Source of the DNA: Tangfeifania diversioriginum | Lineage (GTDB): Bacteria > Bacteroidota > Bacteroidia > Bacteroidales > Prolixibacteraceae | NCBI GenBank assembly: GCA_945873105.1 | Contig: CAMCBW010000024.1 | Location: 19,796 to 83,795 of the forward strand | DNA length: 64,000 nucleotides | Reading direction: 5' to 3' | In this document: positions 34,816-42,899 of the stretch, piece after piece | Numbering within the stretch: the first letter of the stretch is position 1 | How the letters are laid out: the number at the start of each line of letters is the position of its first letter | The notes under the pieces: generated by a model | Seen by the model: the letters and a program-made list of their open reading frames with translations, nothing else | The model's database searches: none | What the model was told of the DNA's origin: nothing | Made by a program: the position numbers and the translations under genes

Positions 34816-36486
34816 TTAATTCTTAATCAGTGGTAAAGTGATCGACAAGGTGGTACCCTTTCCCCGCTCTGATCTGACATCGGCCTTCCCCTTGTGATTC
34901 TGGACAATGCCATGTACAATTGCCAAACCAAGTCCAATCCCGCTGGTTCCCTCCTTGGTAGAAAAGAAGGGTTCGAAGATATGTGACAAATCTTCAGGAT
35001 TGATTCCTACCCCATTGTCGGTTATTTCAATGCAGATATGATCCGGATCCGGATTGAAAGTTCTGAAGATTACCTCCCCATTCTCGCCTACAGCTTCTGA
35101 AGCATTTACCAGGATACCAATACATGCCTGTTTGAGCTGGTTGGGGCTTCCATAAACAAGGTCACTTCTTGCCGAAAAATCGGCAATAAAATGTACATTG
35201 GCAATCTTCATGGGATGAGACATCAGTTCAAAAGTTTCATGCAGCACTTCATGCAAGTGCTTTTGTTCAAATCCATCCTGATTCTTCCTGGAAAAATCCA
35301 GCAGCCCTTTGACAATATCCCCACATCTTTTGGTCTCGTTTTCTATCAGTTTCAGATGTTTGAGCATCGACTCCTTCTTTATCGGATCAATTTCTTGGTT
35401 ACCAAGCTGTTTGTACACCAATTTGGCATAGATGAGTATACCTGAGAGTGGATTGTTGATTTCATGCGCTACCGACAAGGACAATTTACCCAGGGAGGCT
35501 ATTCTTTCAACATTGATAAGTTCATTCTGTGCTTGTCCCAACTCCTCTGTCTTCTTTTGCACCTTGTATTCAAGTTGTTGAGACCAGTTTTGCAGTTCAT
35601 TGGTGGCGCTCTGCAAATTGTCCAACATCTCATTGAAAGCCAGCGAAACCATTCTCATGTCGGATAACTGGTGTGGCTTTACCTCAAGCCTGGTACTTCG
35701 GTCTCCATTTGCCACATCCAGACTTGCCTTGATAATGTCATTCAACGGATTCTTAATTTTCTTTCTGGTAAAAAATATTAAAAAGATGATTAAAAAGGCT
35801 GTTAAAAGGGCTGCCAACAAAAAGTAGTCGGTGGTGGATTTCTCCAGAGCAGCATCGAGGCCACCCAGGGGCATTTTTATGATCAGCGACCCCAATACCT
35901 TATCCCGTTCATTGTGTGCATGGCATGAACTGGTATAACAGGAGCGGTCATTGAGTATGGGTGATTTTATGATAAGATGCCGGATATTGTTGTTGTTGTG
36001 GTTCATGCTACATTCACTGTCGATTCCGATGATCTTGTATGATTTCTCCGTAGCAGAAAACATGGTAGGGAAATTCTTGTGGCAGGAGATACAATCCGGA
36101 TCGCTGTGGTTGGTTGTATCATTGGAAATAGAAGAGTAAACCAGGTTGTTCTCGATATCATACATGTTGACATCGTCTATCCCAGACATGGTATTGATAA
36201 TATCCAATGTTCCCTGCAGCGCGGTACGGTCATTTTCAAGCATGGAGCGATACAACGCTCCCTGTACCAAGAAACCAATGTTGTTCCCGTTTTCACTGAT
36301 GACAGACTTCATGTAGCTCTCATTGACGGATCTGAAGATGATCCCAAAAGAGAGAAAAAGAAAAAATGAGGAAATCGTAATGATTAAGACAACCCTACCG
36401 TAAATGGATGACCTGAAATTGACATAGCTTTTCACCAATGGCGATCCGACATTGTTTACCTCAGATATTTTTTTAATCCAACTCAT
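34816..36486 (-). CDS. Histidine kinase with periplasmic c-type heme motifs
   Basis: A 556-residue kinase. Membrane helices at about 32-52 and 220-240 flank a ~165-residue periplasmic sensor. Within it are CISCH (C132, C135, H136), a canonical CxxCH heme-c site, and CYTSSCH (C183, C188, H189), a CX4CH site of the kind found in multiheme cytochromes c3. His-rich stretches (MNHNNNNIRH) could give distal ligands. The cytoplasmic part has HAMP (about 240-295), HisKA with H341 in SVAHEINNPLSGI, and HATPase_c (ITDNGVGINPED, GLGLAIVHGIV). The likely signal is redox state or a heme-binding gas in the periplasm. It is followed by the sigma-54 regulator, and it lies downstream of the NrfD/GcvH-like genes, beyond a terminator. 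Confidence 0.88.
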   Translation of the reverse strand: MSWIKKISEVNNVGSPLVKSYVNFRSSIYGRVVLIITISSFFLFLSFGIIFRSVNESYMKSVISENGNNIGFLVQGALYRSMLENDRTALQGTLDIINTMSGIDDVNMYDIENNLVYSSISNDTTNHSDPDCISCHKNFPTMFSATEKSYKIIGIDSECSMNHNNNNIRHLIIKSPILNDRSCYTSSCHAHNERDKVLGSLIIKMPLGGLDAALEKSTTDYFLLAALLTAFLIIFLIFFTRKKIKNPLNDIIKASLDVANGDRSTRLEVKPHQLSDMRMVSLAFNEMLDNLQSATNELQNWSQQLEYKVQKKTEELGQAQNELINVERIASLGKLSLSVAHEINNPLSGILIYAKLVYKQLGNQEIDPIKKESMLKHLKLIENETKRCGDIVKGLLDFSRKNQDGFEQKHLHEVLHETFELMSHPMKIANVHFIADFSARSDLVYGSPNQLKQACIGILVNASEAVGENGEVIFRTFNPDPDHICIEITDNGVGINPEDLSHIFEPFFSTKEGTSGIGLGLAIVHGIVQNHKGKADVRSERGKGTTLSITLPLIKN

Positions 36487-36790
36487 TGTAATTAAATATG
36501 TTTACTTGTTTTGTGATGAATCAATTGAGTCAAAGAATAGGACCTGTACAACCCAAAGGGTAAGGAGGCGTAACTCCCCGGATGAGCCAAACTTGCTGAT
36601 TGCTAAGTTAATCTCAAATATTTAAAATATGGTTCAACTATTCAAATTTATGGAATAAAAATTCGATCCCCGAAAGTCTCCCTTTTCCAGGACTGCTTCC
36701 AAAAAATGAAGCGATATGTCAAACACACCGCTTCATTGCTAAAATAATATAAATTAAATACTTAGGCTAATTTTTCTAAAACAATGCTTC
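36487..36790. other. Intergenic region between redox operon and two-component genes
   Basis: About 300 bases without a gene. The part next to the GcvH-like gene holds the terminator at 36701-36737. The rest is AT-rich and should contain the promoter of the kinase/regulator pair, but I saw no convincing TAnnTTTG or sigma-54 element in it. Confidence 0.5.
36701..36737 (-). terminator. Intrinsic terminator after the GcvH-like gene
   Basis: The arms AATGAAGCG (36705-36713) and CGCTTCATT (36729-36737) pair; on the minus strand the stem is followed by TTTTTTGG. It separates the four structural redox genes from the downstream two-component genes. Confidence 0.7.
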
Positions 36791-37564
36791 TCAATCATAC
36801 TCCAATTTATACGGACCTCTCTCCAAACCTCTGAAATGAGGATATTTGGATTTTGTTCCCAAGAAATTACGTTGGAAATCTTGCCATACCTCCTCCGGCA
36901 GGTGGGCCAACGGTTGATCAATAAGTTCCCCCCCATCCTGGAGAACGACCTGAGAAGGATCTTCCGTATATCTCTCGACTGAAGCAGCCAGAAAATCCTT
37001 GAATCGCTCAAGTTCCCTGGAAGACCAATTGGAGGCCTCTTCTGCCAGAAAAAATGAGTTGGTCTCCACTACCCAACGGGTAGGTTTGATTTTGTAGATC
37101 CAACCTTTGACATATGGATCCTCATTGAACAATCCCGGATCCTCCATCAACAAGGGATTCACAGCGATGATTTCACCAGAAATTGGTGAGACAATGCTTA
37201 GACGCTTTCCTTCATGGGTGACATCGACCAGCACATCCTCCTTGCTGAGTGTCTCCCCCGGATTTCTAAGTTTTGTAAACTTCAACTCCCCGGTGAGGTG
37301 CAGCAACAGGTCGTCCATTCCAACTTTGGCAATACCCTTGCTATCAAGATGTGCCCAGGTATGATTCTTGTTGAAGAAAATTCCTTGTGGAACCCTTAAG
37401 GCATTGGCTGTTAGAATACCAAGCCTCTTTCTAAGTTGTTTAGTTTCCTTAACTTGCCTGTTAAGGATCATCCAGAAAGGAACCAAAATAGCAAAGAATG
37501 CAATAATAGCCACATATTCGATCCCTTTTGTTTCGAAGATGTTGTGGTAAGTAAATCCGTCCAT
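36791..37564 (-). CDS. Membrane-anchored GcvH/lipoyl-like protein
   Basis: A 257-residue protein. One membrane helix at 17-34 is followed by a strongly basic stretch (RQVKETKQLRKRLG), so the positive-inside rule places the rest in the cytoplasm. Residues 60-150 match the glycine-cleavage H-protein fold: FFNKNHTW, KVGMDDLLLHLTGEL, SPISGEIIAVN and KGWIYKI. The candidate modified lysine is K120 in HEGKRL, but it sits one residue closer to the PxSG turn than the lipoyl-lysine of true GcvH, so lipoylation is uncertain. A further ~100 C-terminal residues (VVLQDGGELIDQPLAHLP) are shared with the fusion protein at 39753. No gcvT or gcvP is near, so a role in glycine cleavage is unlikely. Confidence 0.82.
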   Translation of the reverse strand: MDGFTYHNIFETKGIEYVAIIAFFAILVPFWMILNRQVKETKQLRKRLGILTANALRVPQGIFFNKNHTWAHLDSKGIAKVGMDDLLLHLTGELKFTKLRNPGETLSKEDVLVDVTHEGKRLSIVSPISGEIIAVNPLLMEDPGLFNEDPYVKGWIYKIKPTRWVVETNSFFLAEEASNWSSRELERFKDFLAASVERYTEDPSQVVLQDGGELIDQPLAHLPEEVWQDFQRNFLGTKSKYPHFRGLERGPYKLEYD

Positions 37565-37616
37565 AATAAAATATTTAAAGGTTAAAAATTATGCTGTAAA
37601 TATCCATTCAACTAAC

Positions 37617-38846
37617 TTAATGGTCCTCTTTGGCCCAGGCAGGTGATTCTCTCAATACTGGCATCCGGTTTACAATCCACCTGAATATCAATATCTCCGT
37701 AAAAATTACCGTCAGGGTAACCACAATTTCCATCCAGGAGGGATAATAATGAGTCGGTGCATCCCATTTGAAGCTGATCACCGTAACATTTAACCTGTTC
37801 AAAATGACCCCCAGCATGGTTACGATGGCCGCCAAACGAATCAGGAAAACATTCCGGGTTCGGTAACTGTAAAGGTATAAAAACATCGGAAGCAGGACAA
37901 AACCCAACATTTCAAGCAGATACCAGTATCCCCATTTGGTATTTAATAGTGTCCAGTTTTTCTGATGGATAAATACCAGGAGTTGCAAAAAGAAATAGGC
38001 AAACAGTGCACCTGCACATATCTTAGCCAAACCTTGCAAAATACCTGTCTGTGCCTTGTGATTTTTTTCACTGATCTGATCGAAAAAGACTTTGTGACTG
38101 ATGGACCCCTCAAAAATCACCATGGATAATCCAGCAAATACACTGGAAACCAGAAACATGATTGGAATGAATTCGGAGTACCACAATGGATGAATTTTGT
38201 CTTTGGCCATCAGGAAAAGTGCTCCCAAGCCTGATTGATGGAGTGTCGAAAGAGTAATTCCAAAAATTACAGCGCCTATGGTCAGACCTGAAAGTATTTT
38301 TCTGGCTCTTCTGGCTCCCAACCATTCTGCAATGGCTGGTGAGAATTCAATCAGCTCTGCAAGCATGTAAAGCATAAAATGCCAGGCAACCAAAAACAAG
38401 ACAGAACTCGTTCCGAAACTGTTGCCAATAATAGGATTGATAACGTTCCAGGGCCTTCCTAGATCAAGTAAAAGAGCTCCTGCATAAAAGAGGTAGGCAA
38501 GAAAACCATTCAATACAGTAACCCTGACAATCGAATGGTATTTATCCATCTTCAGGATATAGACCATGAAAGTAAGCACATAGGCACCCCCCGCAAAGGC
38601 AACACCGGTTACAACATCAAAGCCGATCCAAAGGCCCCATGGGGTATCCTGGTTCAGATTGGTGATGGAGCCTATTCCATTCATAAAACGCAAAACAATC
38701 AATACTATTCCAACCACAATGACTGGAAAGGCGATGATGTTGAAGGGCGTCAATATTTTGCCCTTGGGCTTAAGTTCACTTAAAACAAATCGAACAATGG
38801 ATTGTCCATCATTGTCTTTGGCAATAGGTTGGACTTGATTATTCAT
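37617..38846 (-). CDS. NrfD/PsrC/HybB-type quinone-interacting membrane subunit
   Basis: From the ATG at 38846 the product is 409 residues. A longer frame to 38921 lies inside the Fe-S gene and is rejected. The start overlaps the Fe-S stop by eight bases, showing translational coupling. About nine to ten membrane helices cover residues 35-400, with the family pattern WGLWIGFDVVTGVAFAGGAY near the first helices. NrfD/HybB-type proteins exchange electrons and protons with menaquinone and pair with a four-cluster ferredoxin, which is exactly the upstream gene. No molybdopterin, hydrogenase or multiheme catalytic subunit is present; the GcvH-like proteins take that place in the operon. Confidence 0.9.
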   Translation of the reverse strand: MNNQVQPIAKDNDGQSIVRFVLSELKPKGKILTPFNIIAFPVIVVGIVLIVLRFMNGIGSITNLNQDTPWGLWIGFDVVTGVAFAGGAYVLTFMVYILKMDKYHSIVRVTVLNGFLAYLFYAGALLLDLGRPWNVINPIIGNSFGTSSVLFLVAWHFMLYMLAELIEFSPAIAEWLGARRARKILSGLTIGAVIFGITLSTLHQSGLGALFLMAKDKIHPLWYSEFIPIMFLVSSVFAGLSMVIFEGSISHKVFFDQISEKNHKAQTGILQGLAKICAGALFAYFFLQLLVFIHQKNWTLLNTKWGYWYLLEMLGFVLLPMFLYLYSYRTRNVFLIRLAAIVTMLGVILNRLNVTVISFKWDAPTHYYPSWMEIVVTLTVIFTEILIFRWIVNRMPVLRESPAWAKEDH

Positions 38847-39708
38847 TTTCTTCTGAGTTAGTGTTTTTATTTCGTTTGGTTGCTTCATGAATACCAAGCA
38901 AAAGTGGTGGTACCAGTACAAAAACGGAAGGTACGGTGTATAGAAATCCCTTTGACAATTCCGGATATGAAGAGTTTTGCATCTTGGTGTTAAACCCTAC
39001 TTCTTTGAATGGAGCAGGGGACAAATAGAGCCAACCAGTACCCCCTGCAACCTCTTCGCCCCAAATTTGATTTTCATAGTCCTTTGGGTTTTCAAAAATG
39101 CGCTTTCTTGCTTCTTCGATCAATTCCCTTCTGGTACCAAAGGTTAATGCATCTCCAGGACATGCTTCCGCGCAAGCAGGAATTTTCCCCTCCTTAATCC
39201 TATCATAGCACATGTCACATTTTTCAATTTTCGGATTGGCACTGTAGTACTCAAACTTGGGAACATCAAATGGACATGAAACCATACAATACCTGCAACC
39301 CATGCATTTGTCACCTCTCCAGACCACCGGTCCTTCCTTTGTCTTGTACATCGCCATCGTCAGGCAAGCAGCGGCACAAGCAGGCTCATTGCAGTGCATA
39401 CATTGATTCTTTACAAATACTTCCCCTTTGGATGTATTGTAATTGTTGATAGCGGTTCGCTGGTTTTCGCTGGTCTTTCTGATTACACCTACTTCTGGCT
39501 TCACTTTCTTGGGTTCAGGCAGGCTATGTGCTTTCGCGCAGACTCTTTCACACGCCAAACAACCGATACATCTTGTTGCATCGTAAAGTACGCCCTGAAA
39601 CTCCACCGTTTGCTCTTCTGAATTAGCAGCTCCGAAACTGTTTCCCACTGCCAGTGTAGCCCCTGCCACACACATGGTCTTGAAAAAATTGCGGCGGTTA
39701 AAACTCAT
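38839..39708 (-). CDS. Tat-exported ferredoxin-like protein with four [4Fe-4S] sites (HybA/DsrO-like)
   Basis: A 289-residue protein with a twin-arginine signal (SFNRRNFFKTMC). Four cysteine clusters are visible: CIGCLACERVC, CMHCNEPACAAAC, CMGCRYCMVSC and CDMCYDRI...CAEAC, giving the 16 ligands for four [4Fe-4S] clusters. Near the C-terminus a hydrophobic helix (SVFVLVPPLLLGI) could anchor it in the membrane. The layout matches HybA/DmsB/DsrO-type electron-transfer subunits that hand electrons to or from an NrfD-type partner, encoded next with an 8-base overlap. Export through Tat places it on the periplasmic face. Confidence 0.92.
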   Translation of the reverse strand: MSFNRRNFFKTMCVAGATLAVGNSFGAANSEEQTVEFQGVLYDATRCIGCLACERVCAKAHSLPEPKKVKPEVGVIRKTSENQRTAINNYNTSKGEVFVKNQCMHCNEPACAAACLTMAMYKTKEGPVVWRGDKCMGCRYCMVSCPFDVPKFEYYSANPKIEKCDMCYDRIKEGKIPACAEACPGDALTFGTRRELIEEARKRIFENPKDYENQIWGEEVAGGTGWLYLSPAPFKEVGFNTKMQNSSYPELSKGFLYTVPSVFVLVPPLLLGIHEATKRNKNTNSEENE

Positions 39709-39752
39709 AAAATTAAGTTTAATATATTAATAGTTAATAAGTTAGTTTGAAA

Positions 39753-41450
39753 TTACCTGGAAGTATCAATAAACTGGGTTTGAAAATCTTCCCATACTTT
39801 TGGTTCCAAACTTGCTAAAACATTGTCGGATAGTTCTCCGCCATCCTGAAGAACAACGTGCGAATAAGCCATTTCATTCGTTTTAACCGAGTTTGTAATG
39901 AAATCTTTAAGTCTGGTAAATTCGTCTCTCAACCACTCCCTGTATGTTTCTCCCATCAACATAAACTGAGTTTCTCTTAGCCAGTTGGTAGGTTCAATCT
40001 GATAGACCCAACCCTTGAAGAATGGAGAGGTATTTAGAAGAGAGGAGTCTCTGTTAAGTAATTCATTTTGAGCCATAATCTTTCCTGAGATTGGGGCATA
40101 AAGGTTGAGTTGTTTTCCATCTTGAATGATAGACATGATTGTTTCTCCCTTTCTTACCTTCTCACCTGTTTCTTTCATTTTAATTTTGGTCAGTTTTCCG
40201 GTGATGTGCTGCAGGAAGTCGTCAATTCCAATCCTTACATTTCCATCCTGTTCCATAAAAGCCCAGGTGTGGGTTTTGTCAAAATAGAGCCCATTGGGAA
40301 CGTTCACCGATTTCTCAATTAAGCGCGGAGCAATTTCGATCTGCTGGTTAGGTTGGGTTGATTCGACTCTTTTCCTGCTGTAAAAGAAAACTGCAATGAA
40401 CAGGCCGATAAAGGCTGTAATGGTCAATAAAATGGGCCAGGACTGCGGAGCTTCTGCAACATCGACCAGTGCCTTGTCGTTCGCTTCTATGCCCGTCAAT
40501 GAAGCCAGACTGCTTTGTTTCTCCATAGATGTCAGCTCGCAAAAACCATTTGGATTCATATATTGCTGACCACCTGCTACCAGCCATGTTAGAAATGCCA
40601 ATTCATGCGCTGCCTCAGGCTTAACAGGCGCTACCGCATAAACATTTAAAGTCAGTGATTTTGGATATTTTCCAACCCAAACACCGTGTACAAATTCCTC
40701 CAGATTGGCAAAGATGTCCTCGAAATTATCCAATCTTCCATTGCCATTTTTATCAATTGGAAGTATGGCTACTGCAACCGGAACTGTAGAAGTATTGGGG
40801 GTCTGCAGATCACTTAATCGACAGAAACCAATGGCGAATTGATCAGATTTGACCGCTTCAATTACAGCGGCAGGTGATTCAAAAACCTGATAGTCTTCCT
40901 CTTTCAGCTTTGTTTGAGCAAATTTCTCTACAGCACCCAAAATACTGGCCTGACTGGACATATACAAACGAACCTGGTTAGGTGCTCCATTTTCCAACAA
41001 TGCGGACCATAATTTTTTGGAGGGATCTTCAAGCATCCTGGAAAATTCAGCGGCTGAAATTCCTCTCTTTTGTAACTGCTGATACATCGGATTCCCCGGG
41101 TTGATAATTGGAACGATTACCTCTCGTGCCACAGCAATTCGCCAGTTTGTTGAATTGGTAAGAACAGGTGAATCTTCGTTCGAAATCAAAGTAAGATTTC
41201 CCAGGCTACTGGCAGTTTCCTCCAATACCCCTATTTTCTCAAATTTCATAGCAGGGTGTTGTAAAGCGAAATCCTTTATCAAATCCTGAGTGAGGGCGAG
41301 GATTTCTGGTGAACTGGAAATTCTTAAGCTGCTGGTTTCTGACAGAATTCCAGCTGGTTCATTTTGATTGTCGGACCTGCTTTCGGCGAAGGTTATTTGA
41401 TGAAAAATCAAAATTGACAATCCGGCTAAGAGAAGTGACATGTTTTTCAT
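39753..41450 (-). CDS. Periplasmic solute-binding domain fused through the membrane to a GcvH-like domain
   Basis: A 565-residue protein. A signal peptide (1-22) precedes a PstS-like solute-binding domain (about 40-310). Within it an EF-hand-type calcium loop is readable at 233-244 (DKNGNGRLDNFE, with D233, N235, N237, D241 and E244). A membrane helix (337-357) followed by RKR puts the C-terminus in the cytoplasm. Residues 385-475 are GcvH-like (YFDKTHTW, RIGIDDFLQHITGKL, YAPISGKI, KGWVYQIEP), with candidate lysine K446 in QDGKQL at the same shifted position as in the 36791 protein. The C-terminal 90 residues are homologous to that protein too (SHVVLQDGGELSDNVL). It is the first gene of the redox operon. 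The fusion could couple a periplasmic ligand to a cytoplasmic lipoyl-like carrier; that is inference. Confidence 0.8.
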   Translation of the reverse strand: MKNMSLLLAGLSILIFHQITFAESRSDNQNEPAGILSETSSLRISSSPEILALTQDLIKDFALQHPAMKFEKIGVLEETASSLGNLTLISNEDSPVLTNSTNWRIAVAREVIVPIINPGNPMYQQLQKRGISAAEFSRMLEDPSKKLWSALLENGAPNQVRLYMSSQASILGAVEKFAQTKLKEEDYQVFESPAAVIEAVKSDQFAIGFCRLSDLQTPNTSTVPVAVAILPIDKNGNGRLDNFEDIFANLEEFVHGVWVGKYPKSLTLNVYAVAPVKPEAAHELAFLTWLVAGGQQYMNPNGFCELTSMEKQSSLASLTGIEANDKALVDVAEAPQSWPILLTITAFIGLFIAVFFYSRKRVESTQPNQQIEIAPRLIEKSVNVPNGLYFDKTHTWAFMEQDGNVRIGIDDFLQHITGKLTKIKMKETGEKVRKGETIMSIIQDGKQLNLYAPISGKIMAQNELLNRDSSLLNTSPFFKGWVYQIEPTNWLRETQFMLMGETYREWLRDEFTRLKDFITNSVKTNEMAYSHVVLQDGGELSDNVLASLEPKVWEDFQTQFIDTSR

Positions 41451-41520
41451 GGCAGAATGTATGGATGTTTGTTAATTCCTTTGCACGTTCAGCAATGTAT
41501 TGAACTGCTGACATTCTTGA

Positions 41521-41536
41521 TTCAACAACCATGCCA
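41521..41536 (-). promoter_or_regulatory. Candidate sigma-54 (-24/-12) promoter of the redox operon
   Basis: The minus strand reads TGGCATGGTTGTTGAA, compared with the consensus TGGCACGnnnnTTGCW. The -24 GG is intact and the spacing is exact; the mismatches are T for C in the -24 box and A for C in the -12 box. It would give a leader of about 60 bases before the start at 41450. The adjacent GAFTGA-type regulator supports it; the -12 mismatch weakens it. Confidence 0.4.
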
Positions 41537-41611
41537 TGAATTATCTGCATACATAAACATCTGATTATATGATCATTAAAAATATATTGTAAAAATTCTA
41601 ATCAGGCGTAA

Positions 41612-41628
41612 TGTTGCAATTCTCAACA
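41612..41628. promoter_or_regulatory. Possible operator: TGTTG-n7-CAACA
   Basis: A 5-bp inverted repeat TGTTGCAATTCTCAACA centred about 90 bases upstream of the sigma-54-like element. It is a possible activator site; the match is short and could be chance. Confidence 0.3.
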
Positions 41629-41646
41629 CTCAAATCATGAAAATGG

Positions 41647-41665
41647 TGTATATGATTGATATACA
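41647..41665. promoter_or_regulatory. Possible operator: TGTATAT-n5-ATATACA
   Basis: A perfect 7-bp inverted repeat (TGTATATGATTGATATACA) about 120 bases upstream of the sigma-54-like element, at a distance usual for enhancer-binding proteins. The AT-rich context raises the chance expectation. Confidence 0.35.
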
Positions 41666-41903
41666 GATATATAAATACATTGTTGAATTTATATACAGTG
41701 TTGCATAATTAAACACGCTATTTTTATATATTTGATTAGTAGTATCTTATACATTTATTATTTAAATTCAAGCAATGATTTATTGCCGCAAACTTGAAAT
41801 AGCTCCCTTTAGGCAGACTCCCTTAATCCTCAAAACTTGTTCATGGCTAACGGTAAAATAAGCTTGCCGGAAAAATTGGGACATAAAATTCAGGTCATTC
41901 CAG

Positions 41904-41943
41904 CAAAAAAAGATGCCTGGCATTATAATTTGCCAGGCATCTT
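41904..41943 (-). terminator. Intrinsic terminator of lgt
   Basis: The 13-bp arms AAGATGCCTGGCA (41910-41922) and its complement (41931-41943) are followed on the minus strand by a run of seven T. It lies about 70 bases beyond the lgt stop and isolates lgt from the redox operon. Confidence 0.88.
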
Positions 41944-42009
41944 GGGTATTTCTTTAGGCCATTAGCCTTTTACAAAGATAATTCACCGATGTGCTTTACA
42001 CTATTCAAA

Positions 42010-42861
42010 CTAGTTTTTGTAGTGTATGGGGGGATTGGATAATGCCCTGTACATCAGGTATATTCCTCCCAATATAAATGGAATACTCAAAATTTGTCCC
42101 ATGTTCAGGGCCATTCCGGCTTCAAATGCTTCCTGGTCTTCCTTGATAAACTCAACCAGAAATCGGACCAAAAACATGAATGTAAATCCATAGCCAATGA
42201 TAAAACCCTGGCGGTCTTTGAGATCCTTACTTTTGAAGAAAATCCACAAGGCAGATACAAAGAGCATCAAATAACCAAGGGCTTCATAAATCTGGGTCGG
42301 GTGTTTGGCGATGGTTTCATGGTTGCGATCGAAAATAAAACCCCAGGGAAGGTTGGTGGCTACACCATAAATTTCTGAATTCATCAGGTTACCGGTGCGT
42401 ATCATGGCCCCAACCAGGGCTGTTGGAATGATCAGCCGGTCAAGGGTCCATAGCATGGATCTTTTCGTTACCTTTTTGGAATAGAAATAGATCGCCAATA
42501 CGATACCAATGCCACCGCCATGACTCGCCAACCCCTGAAAACCAACAAATTTATAACTGTCTCCTACCTTGGCTATGGGAAGCACTATTTCAAGCAAATT
42601 GTGTGAATAATAACTCCATCCGTAAAAAAACACATGTCCGAGCCTGGCTCCTATGATAGTTGCCAGTATGGTGTAAATAAAAAGGGAATCCAGCCACTCC
42701 GTATTGGATTTTTCAAATTTGAACATCTTAAACATGATCTGGTAACCCGCCAGAAAACCCAATGCAAACATCAGTCCATACCAACGAACCGAAATAGGTC
42801 CGAGACTAAAAAGCTCTGGGTCTGCGTTCCAGTGAATGGACATTAAAGTGCTCAATATCAT
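42010..42861 (-). CDS. lgt: Prolipoprotein diacylglyceryl transferase
   Basis: A 283-residue inner-membrane enzyme with about seven helices. Family features are VRWYGLMFALGF near the N-terminus, the signature region VGAMIRTGNLMNSEIYG with the essential Arg, and HPTQIYEALGYL. It moves diacylglycerol from phosphatidylglycerol to the lipobox cysteine of pre-lipoproteins, the first step of lipoprotein maturation, which serves the many lipoproteins in this window. The start at 42861 (MILSTLM) could instead be the Met at 42843 (MSIHW). It lies downstream of secA, separated by a TTATGAG hairpin, so both protein-export genes are neighbours. Confidence 0.93.
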   Translation of the reverse strand: MILSTLMSIHWNADPELFSLGPISVRWYGLMFALGFLAGYQIMFKMFKFEKSNTEWLDSLFIYTILATIIGARLGHVFFYGWSYYSHNLLEIVLPIAKVGDSYKFVGFQGLASHGGGIGIVLAIYFYSKKVTKRSMLWTLDRLIIPTALVGAMIRTGNLMNSEIYGVATNLPWGFIFDRNHETIAKHPTQIYEALGYLMLFVSALWIFFKSKDLKDRQGFIIGYGFTFMFLVRFLVEFIKEDQEAFEAGMALNMGQILSIPFILGGIYLMYRALSNPPIHYKN

Positions 42862-42899
42862 GCTTTGTAATGTTTAATAGTTTGGTACTGCTTTCAGTA

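Larger units (their letters stand above)
41451..42009. other. 559-base regulatory intergenic region upstream of the redox operon
   Basis: No gene is visible. From right to left it holds the lgt terminator (41904-41943), a very AT-rich stretch with palindromes (41612-41628; 41647-41665), and the sigma-54-like promoter (41521-41536). The AT-rich palindromes lie 75-145 bases upstream of that promoter, where a sigma-54 activator would bind. Confidence 0.5.

Noticed and set aside
36791..37564. Annotation as glycine cleavage system H protein
   Set aside because: A membrane helix, a shifted lysine, an extra C-terminal domain and NrfD/ferredoxin neighbours with no gcvT or gcvP nearby speak against a role in glycine cleavage.
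38846..39708. Reading the ferredoxin/NrfD pair as part of a [NiFe] hydrogenase (HybA/HybB)
   Set aside because: No large or small hydrogenase subunit or maturation gene is present, and other genes fill the operon.
41481..41508. TTGCACG...GCAAT as a sigma-54 element
   Set aside because: The -24 and -12 dinucleotides do not fall at the required ten-base spacing in either orientation.
41451..42009. tRNA or small RNA gene in the large intergenic gap
   Set aside because: No cloverleaf, and the hairpins present are explained as a terminator and AT-rich palindromes.
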